A stretch of 46,833 nucleotides of DNA from Defluviitaleaceae bacterium. Lineage in GTDB: Bacteria > Bacillota_I > Bacilli_A > MOL361 > Turicibacteraceae. The notes beneath the pieces are model-generated. The model saw nothing but the letters and a program-made list of their open reading frames with translations. It ran no database searches and was not told the origin of the DNA. Below are positions 42,893-46,833 of this stretch, one piece after another. Positions within the stretch are counted from its first letter, which is position 1; every line of letters begins with the position of its first letter. A program made the translations under genes and the position numbers. The stretch is taken from assembly GCA_009778135.1 (NCBI GenBank), contig WRKJ01000100.1:1-46833 (forward strand), in the 5' to 3' direction.

Positions 42893-43831
42893 TTAAGACA
42901 TCTCAAGTAATTGACGAATGACAGTGTTATATTCAGCAATGGTGTCTTGAATAATTTCAGCTGTCGTTTTTTCACTGTTGACAAGTCCGACAATTTGTCC
43001 AGCCATCACCGATCCATGGATCACATCACCTTCTCTTGACGCTTTGTAAGTCGCACCTTTTCCAATCGCCGCATAGTCTTCCACAGGTGCATTTTTTTCA
43101 TCAAGTGTTGCAAAAGCTTTTGTTAATTCATTTGCAATGCAGCGCACTGCATGATGATGTTTACGACCTGTCACAACACTGTCACCCGAATCAGCTTGAA
43201 TAAGGGCATCTTTGACATTTTGATGAATGGTACATTCTTGACTCACCATAAAAGCTGTTCCCATTTGAATGCCTTCAGCTCCTAACGCAAATGCTGCAGC
43301 CATCCCATGACCAGTTGCAATCCCACCTGCAGCCACAATGGGAACATTAACAGCAGCGACTGCTTGTGGAATGAACGTCATACTGGTCATTTCACCGATG
43401 TGTCCACCTGCTTCTTGACCTTCTACGACGATAACAGATGCACCGAGTTCTTCCATTTTAATGGCTTGTTTAACCGTTGCGACAACAGAAAGAAACGCAA
43501 TACCTGCTTCTTTTAACAACGGAATAAAAGGTTTAGGATTACCAGCTGTTAAGACGACAAAAGGTACCTTTTCTTCAATGGCAACATCAAGAATATCCTT
43601 TGCCGTCTGAGAAATAATCGTAATATTCACTGCAAAAGGCTTCGTTGTTGCTCGTTTAACTTTTTTAATTTCCACACGGATGTTTTCTTTTTGAGCATCT
43701 GCAGAAGCAAGCACCCCGAAGCCACCTGCTTCAGAGACGGACGCAACCAAAGATGCATCTGACACCCACTGCATGGCACCTTGAATAATGGGATATTTAA
43801 TCCCTAAAGCTTGACAGACTCTGTTTGTCAT
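42893..43831 (-). CDS. FabK/nitronate-monooxygenase-type flavin oxidoreductase
   Basis: FMN-dependent TIM-barrel protein (312 aa). YPIIQGAMQWVSDASLVASVSEAGGFG, EGQEAGGHIGEMTSMTF, VAAGGIATGHGMAAAFALGAEGIQMGT and HHAVRCIANELT, seen in pieces, are close to FabK (enoyl-ACP reductase) and somewhat less to 2-nitropropane dioxygenases. In this acyl-CoA cluster it may reduce an enoyl-CoA such as crotonyl-CoA, which would replace bcd-etfAB; that is an inference. GGGAG lies 6 bases before the ATG. The gap of 83 bp to thlA holds a small hairpin. Confidence 0.85.
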   Translation of the reverse strand: MTNRVCQALGIKYPIIQGAMQWVSDASLVASVSEAGGFGVLASADAQKENIRVEIKKVKRATTKPFAVNITIISQTAKDILDVAIEEKVPFVVLTAGNPKPFIPLLKEAGIAFLSVVATVKQAIKMEELGASVIVVEGQEAGGHIGEMTSMTFIPQAVAAVNVPIVAAGGIATGHGMAAAFALGAEGIQMGTAFMVSQECTIHQNVKDALIQADSGDSVVTGRKHHHAVRCIANELTKAFATLDEKNAPVEDYAAIGKGATYKASREGDVIHGSVMAGQIVGLVNSEKTTAEIIQDTIAEYNTVIRQLLEMS

Positions 43832-43864
43832 CGTTCATTCTCCCATCATAAGTTATTAAGTTGC

Positions 43865-45103
43865 TTACTTCGCTTTTCCCAATGCCTTTTTCTTTGCTTG
43901 AACGAGAATAACCGTTAAAACAATGGCGATCATGCCTGTTATCGCAGAGAAAATGAGGCCGCCGTTATGAGAACCCATGTGATCAAAAATAGAACCTTGT
44001 ATCGTTGGTCCGGCAAAAGCGGCAATCGTAAAGCCAAAGAAAACGAGGCCGAAAATAGCACCTGTATGCGTAATCCCAAAATTCTCAGCTGTAATCGCTG
44101 GGAAGACACCTGCAACACCACCGAATCCTTGACCCACGCCCATCACATAAATAATAAACAATGGGAAGACTGTATTCGGGTTAGTCGTTAATAAAAGTAA
44201 GAAACTTGCCACTGAAATGAAAATCATTAAGCCCAATGAAATATTTCTACCGATCTTATCTGAAATTAAACCCCAGATGATTCTTCCGAGTGTATTCGCC
44301 GCACCTAAGAACAAGACAGCCATGGATATTTGCCCCGGGGTCGCATCCAAGCGATGTAAAGCAATATTTCCTGCTTGACCGATAATCCCGATGCCACCAG
44401 TCAACGAGAAAGCAAAGATAAACAAAAGAATCCAGAATCTTCCTGTTTTTAATGCATCTGTTGCTGTTAAATCTGTTGAAGTTGATGGCGTCGCACCTGC
44501 TGCTGGTTTTGGTGGGGTAAAGCCTGCGGGTACATACCCTTCTGGAGGTGGCGAAATAAACAGTGCAGCCACCGGCACGATAATGATAAACGCAATTCCG
44601 AAATTAAGAAATGTTTGTTGAATGCCCCAAGCGGCAATGGTCGCACGAAAGATTTCAGCAAACACCACTGCACCACCACCGAAACCACCGACAATAATCC
44701 CACCTGCAAGACCACGCTTATCTGGAAACCACTTCAAAGCGGTCGGTACACATGTGCCATATACAAGTCCGATGCCAATCGAACCAATCACACCATAATA
44801 CACAAACATGGTCCAAGCAGCATCGGTAATAAAACTAGATAAAATCCAACTGGCACCTGCTGCAAGACCACCAACAAATATAATCGGTTGTGGCCCTACT
44901 TTCGCAATGATTTTTCCTGAAAGTGTCATCCAAATCGCAATCAAGCCTAACGCAAAGGAAAACGCAAGTCCTGTTTGTGCCGTTGTAAATCCAAATTCAT
45001 CCCTGAGTGGTACAGACAAAACACCCCATGCATATGCCGAACCCACAATTAAATTAGCTAAAAAGGCAATACCTAATATGACCCATCGATTTTTTATTTT
45101 CAT
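43865..45103 (-). CDS. MFS transporter, oxalate/formate antiporter (OFA) type
   Basis: A 412-residue carrier with about 12 membrane helices, starting KIKNRWVILGIAFLANLIVGSAYAWGVLSVPLRDEFGF as in the OFA group, with conserved VYGTCVPTALKWFPDKRG between helices 4 and 5. In this cluster it probably moves a monocarboxylate (such as butyrate, crotonate or hydroxybutyrate) across the membrane, though the substrate cannot be fixed. GAGGAG lies 11 bases before the ATG. The gap to the CoA-transferase is 35 bp. Confidence 0.9.
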   Translation of the reverse strand: MKIKNRWVILGIAFLANLIVGSAYAWGVLSVPLRDEFGFTTAQTGLAFSFALGLIAIWMTLSGKIIAKVGPQPIIFVGGLAAGASWILSSFITDAAWTMFVYYGVIGSIGIGLVYGTCVPTALKWFPDKRGLAGGIIVGGFGGGAVVFAEIFRATIAAWGIQQTFLNFGIAFIIIVPVAALFISPPPEGYVPAGFTPPKPAAGATPSTSTDLTATDALKTGRFWILLFIFAFSLTGGIGIIGQAGNIALHRLDATPGQISMAVLFLGAANTLGRIIWGLISDKIGRNISLGLMIFISVASFLLLLTTNPNTVFPLFIIYVMGVGQGFGGVAGVFPAITAENFGITHTGAIFGLVFFGFTIAAFAGPTIQGSIFDHMGSHNGGLIFSAITGMIAIVLTVILVQAKKKALGKAK

Positions 45104-45138
45104 TGGTTGTATGTCTCCTCTTTATTTTTTTAGCGATG

Positions 45139-46437
45139 TTAGAAAGCGACATTGAACCGTTGTTCAAAAGCTGCTTTTAGCTCATCATGAAACTTCGGGT
45201 GGGCAATGTTGATGAGTGCACGTGCTCTTTCCTTTAATGTTTTGTGCTTTAAGTTTGCTACACCAAATTCAGTTACAATATAATGCACATCTTGACGACT
45301 TGTCGTCACAGCGGCACCATGATCTAAGAAAGGCACAATGCGACTGATGGTATCTCCTTTTGCAGTTGCAGGCATCGCAAGAATGGAACGACCCCCTTTA
45401 CTAATAGCTGCTGCTCGTACGAAATCAACTTGACCACCGACACCCGAAAACTGTTGCATCCCCATTGTATCTGAAGCGACTTGGCCGAGTAAATCAACTT
45501 GAATACAACCGTTAATGCTCACTAAATTATCATTTTGACCGGCAATATAGGGATCATTCGTATACGTCACAGGATACATGAGAACTGACGGATTGTCATC
45601 CACAAAATCATAAAGTTTTTGCGTCCCTAATAAGAAAGCAGAAATAATTTTACCAGGGTTAAAATTTTTCTTTGAATTGTTAATCACACCCGCATTCACC
45701 AAATCCACCACACCATCAGAAAACATTTCTGTATGAATCCCGAGGTCTTTTCTATCCGTTAAAAATGAGAGCACCGCATCAGGTATTTTTCCATAGCCCA
45801 GCTGTAAACAATCACCATCTTGAATCAGACTCGCACAATGTTTTCCAATTGCTGTCTCAAGTTCACCAATCGGTTGAGTGGGTGGCGCTAAAAGTGGTTC
45901 TGAATGTTCAACAATTACATCAAGTTCAGAAACATGGATAAAGCTATCACCGTGCGTTCTCGGCATCTGATCGTTGACATGAGCGATCACGAGTTTCGCC
46001 TGATCAGCAGCAGACTTGGTGTAATCTACACCAATCCCGTAGCTACAATACCCATGCTTATCTGGCTTGGAAATTTGAATGAATGCCACATCGACAGGCA
46101 ATTCTCCCGTCCACAACTCAGGCGTTTGGTAAAGGAAACATGGCGTGTAGTCACCGATGCCCTCATTGACAAGTTTTCTTGAAGGGTTATGAACAAATAA
46201 AGAATTTGTATGAAAATGAGATGCGAGCTCATGTTTCAAATAATCTGTTTTAATAATGGGCAAAATATTGACAATTTCCACATTTTGGTAAGCTGCATGA
46301 TTGTTGATCAAAGCTTCATTTAATGTCGCTGATACACCAGCACCAATCCCCATCACAACTCGATCCCCTGATTTAATACGCTTGACTGCTTCATCTGCGG
46401 TCGTTAATTTCTCTTGATACACGTCTTTCCAATTCAT
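45139..46437 (-). CDS. acyl-CoA transferase, 4-hydroxybutyrate/butyrate:acetyl-CoA type
   Basis: CoA-transferase family I member (432 aa), like 4-hydroxybutyrate CoA-transferase and acetyl-CoA hydrolase. Signatures: VVMGIGAGVSATLNEAL, KPDKHGYCSYGIGVDYTKSAA, active-site Glu237 in LGIHTEMFSDGVVDL, and GQVASDTMG / FSGVGGQVDFVRAA. It would exchange CoA between a short acid (acetate, butyrate, hydroxybutyrate or crotonate) and acetyl-CoA. The ATG at 46437 is preferred over the TTG at 46446, judged by spacing to GAAGGGA. The precise acid cannot be read. Confidence 0.92.
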   Translation of the reverse strand: MNWKDVYQEKLTTADEAVKRIKSGDRVVMGIGAGVSATLNEALINNHAAYQNVEIVNILPIIKTDYLKHELASHFHTNSLFVHNPSRKLVNEGIGDYTPCFLYQTPELWTGELPVDVAFIQISKPDKHGYCSYGIGVDYTKSAADQAKLVIAHVNDQMPRTHGDSFIHVSELDVIVEHSEPLLAPPTQPIGELETAIGKHCASLIQDGDCLQLGYGKIPDAVLSFLTDRKDLGIHTEMFSDGVVDLVNAGVINNSKKNFNPGKIISAFLLGTQKLYDFVDDNPSVLMYPVTYTNDPYIAGQNDNLVSINGCIQVDLLGQVASDTMGMQQFSGVGGQVDFVRAAAISKGGRSILAMPATAKGDTISRIVPFLDHGAAVTTSRQDVHYIVTEFGVANLKHKTLKERARALINIAHPKFHDELKAAFEQRFNVAF

Positions 46438-46498
46438 GACTTTCAATCCCTTCGTGGTTTATTATTTTTCCTCAAAACGCTAACATAAAACGCATGAG

Positions 46499-46522
46499 AT
46501 AAAGGTGATTATTCACCTTTAT
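46499..46522 (-). terminator. hairpin across the crotonase stop codon
   Basis: ATAAAGGTGA (46499-46508) and TCACCTTTAT (46513-46522) form a perfect 10-bp stem with a 4-base loop holding the crotonase stop codon. No T-run follows on the minus strand, so it may be an attenuator or an RNA-stability hairpin that lowers expression of the genes downstream. Confidence 0.45.
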
Positions 46523-46833
46523 ACGCATACTTTTCTTTGTTGTTAAAAGCACGTAAACCTGCTTTAGCATCCGTTGTTTCAAAAAGCTTGGAAAACGCAT
46601 GTGCTTCAATTTCCAATCCTTTTTCAAGGGTTGTTTCAATGCCAGCATACATGGCTTTCTTAAGTGCACCAACTGCAATCGGTGCATTTCTCCCCATTTT
46701 ATTCGCGAGTTTCACAGCAACTTCCATGAGCTCAGCTTGCGGATAGACCGCATTGACCAAGCCAATGTCAGCCGCGCGGGCTGCATCAATCCGATGACCA
46801 CTAAACATGAGTTCGCTCGCATGACCAACACCG
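46509..46833 (-). CDS. crotonase-family enoyl-CoA hydratase, N-terminus cut by window edge
   Basis: C-terminal 108 codons only (frame open to the window end). The part VGHASELMFSGHRIDAARAADIGLVNAVYP and ALKKAMYAGIETTLEKGL match the C-terminal helices of crotonase (3-hydroxybutyryl-CoA dehydratase). The oxyanion-hole region lies beyond the edge, so which crotonase it is cannot be decided. With thlA and hbd a crotonase completes the acetyl-CoA to crotonyl-CoA route. Confidence 0.85.
   Translation of the reverse strand, partial: GVGHASELMFSGHRIDAARAADIGLVNAVYPQAELMEVAVKLANKMGRNAPIAVGALKKAMYAGIETTLEKGLEIEAHAFSKLFETTDAKAGLRAFNNKEKYAYKGE

Overview
The window looks like a chromosomal segment from a low-G+C Gram-positive bacterium (Bacillota, possibly near the Erysipelotrichia/Mollicutes side). 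The signs are strong AGGAGG-type ribosome binding sites, many TTG/GTG starts, sigma-A-like promoters, an OmpR/PhoR-type two-component pair, rpsF-ssb-rpsR gene order, SipW-like signal peptidase features and a lysine riboswitch. TGA works as a stop (for example the response regulator ends in TGA) and Trp is TGG, so the genetic code is standard. Lysine/DAP synthesis plus alr suggest a peptidoglycan wall. The species cannot be named from the sequence alone.

Region 1 (1-13376, all minus strand) is one long pectin/galacturonate operon, read from a TTGCAT/TATGAT promoter at 13348-13376 that sits beside a large inverted repeat (likely operator). Order: binding lipoprotein, two CUT1 permeases, GH105 unsaturated-uronyl hydrolase, cytoplasmic GH28 polygalacturonase, RDD membrane protein, uxaC, uxaB, uxaA, a sugar isomerase/epimerase, an IclR regulator and kduI (cut by the window edge). 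Imported oligogalacturonides would be cut inside the cell. Saturated galacturonate would go through UxaC/UxaB/UxaA to KDG, and the unsaturated end through KduI.

Region 2 (13462-17947, minus) is a self-contained operon with its own promoter and terminator: a MacB/FtsX-type ABC exporter fused to its ATPase, a YwaF-like polytopic protein and an anchored protein of unknown function. Region 3 (18114-20630, plus) has a structured leader, a COG2509-type FAD oxidoreductase and plsY, ending at back-to-back terminators shared with the convergent rsmI-alr-unknown-trxB operon (20555-24439, minus).

Region 4 (24432-29026) holds a zinc phospholipase C-like protein, a divergent ssb paralogue, a response regulator with a histidine kinase that carries an apparent one-base frameshift, and a SipW-like signal peptidase with a long cytoplasmic N-terminus. 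Region 5 (29284-35944, plus) is the lysine operon lysA-dapA-dapB-asd-lysC-M20 deacetylase under a lysine riboswitch with a terminator. Region 6 (36050-37402, plus) is rpsF-ssb-rpsR.

Region 7 (about 37398-39136, minus) is an AT-rich island wedged between two terminators: an IS3-like orfA remnant, a GNAT acetyltransferase, a QueC-family protein lacking its PP-loop behind a perfect consensus promoter, and the 5' part of a group II intron sitting just after a terminator hairpin. Region 8 (39139-46833, minus) is a C4 acyl-CoA cluster: crotonase (partial), CoA-transferase, OFA-type MFS carrier, FabK-like flavoenzyme, thiolase, 3-hydroxybutyryl-CoA dehydrogenase, metallo-beta-lactamase-fold protein and gamma-carbonic-anhydrase-like protein. 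It is consistent with butyrate/crotonate-type metabolism. No tRNA, rRNA or CRISPR array was seen.
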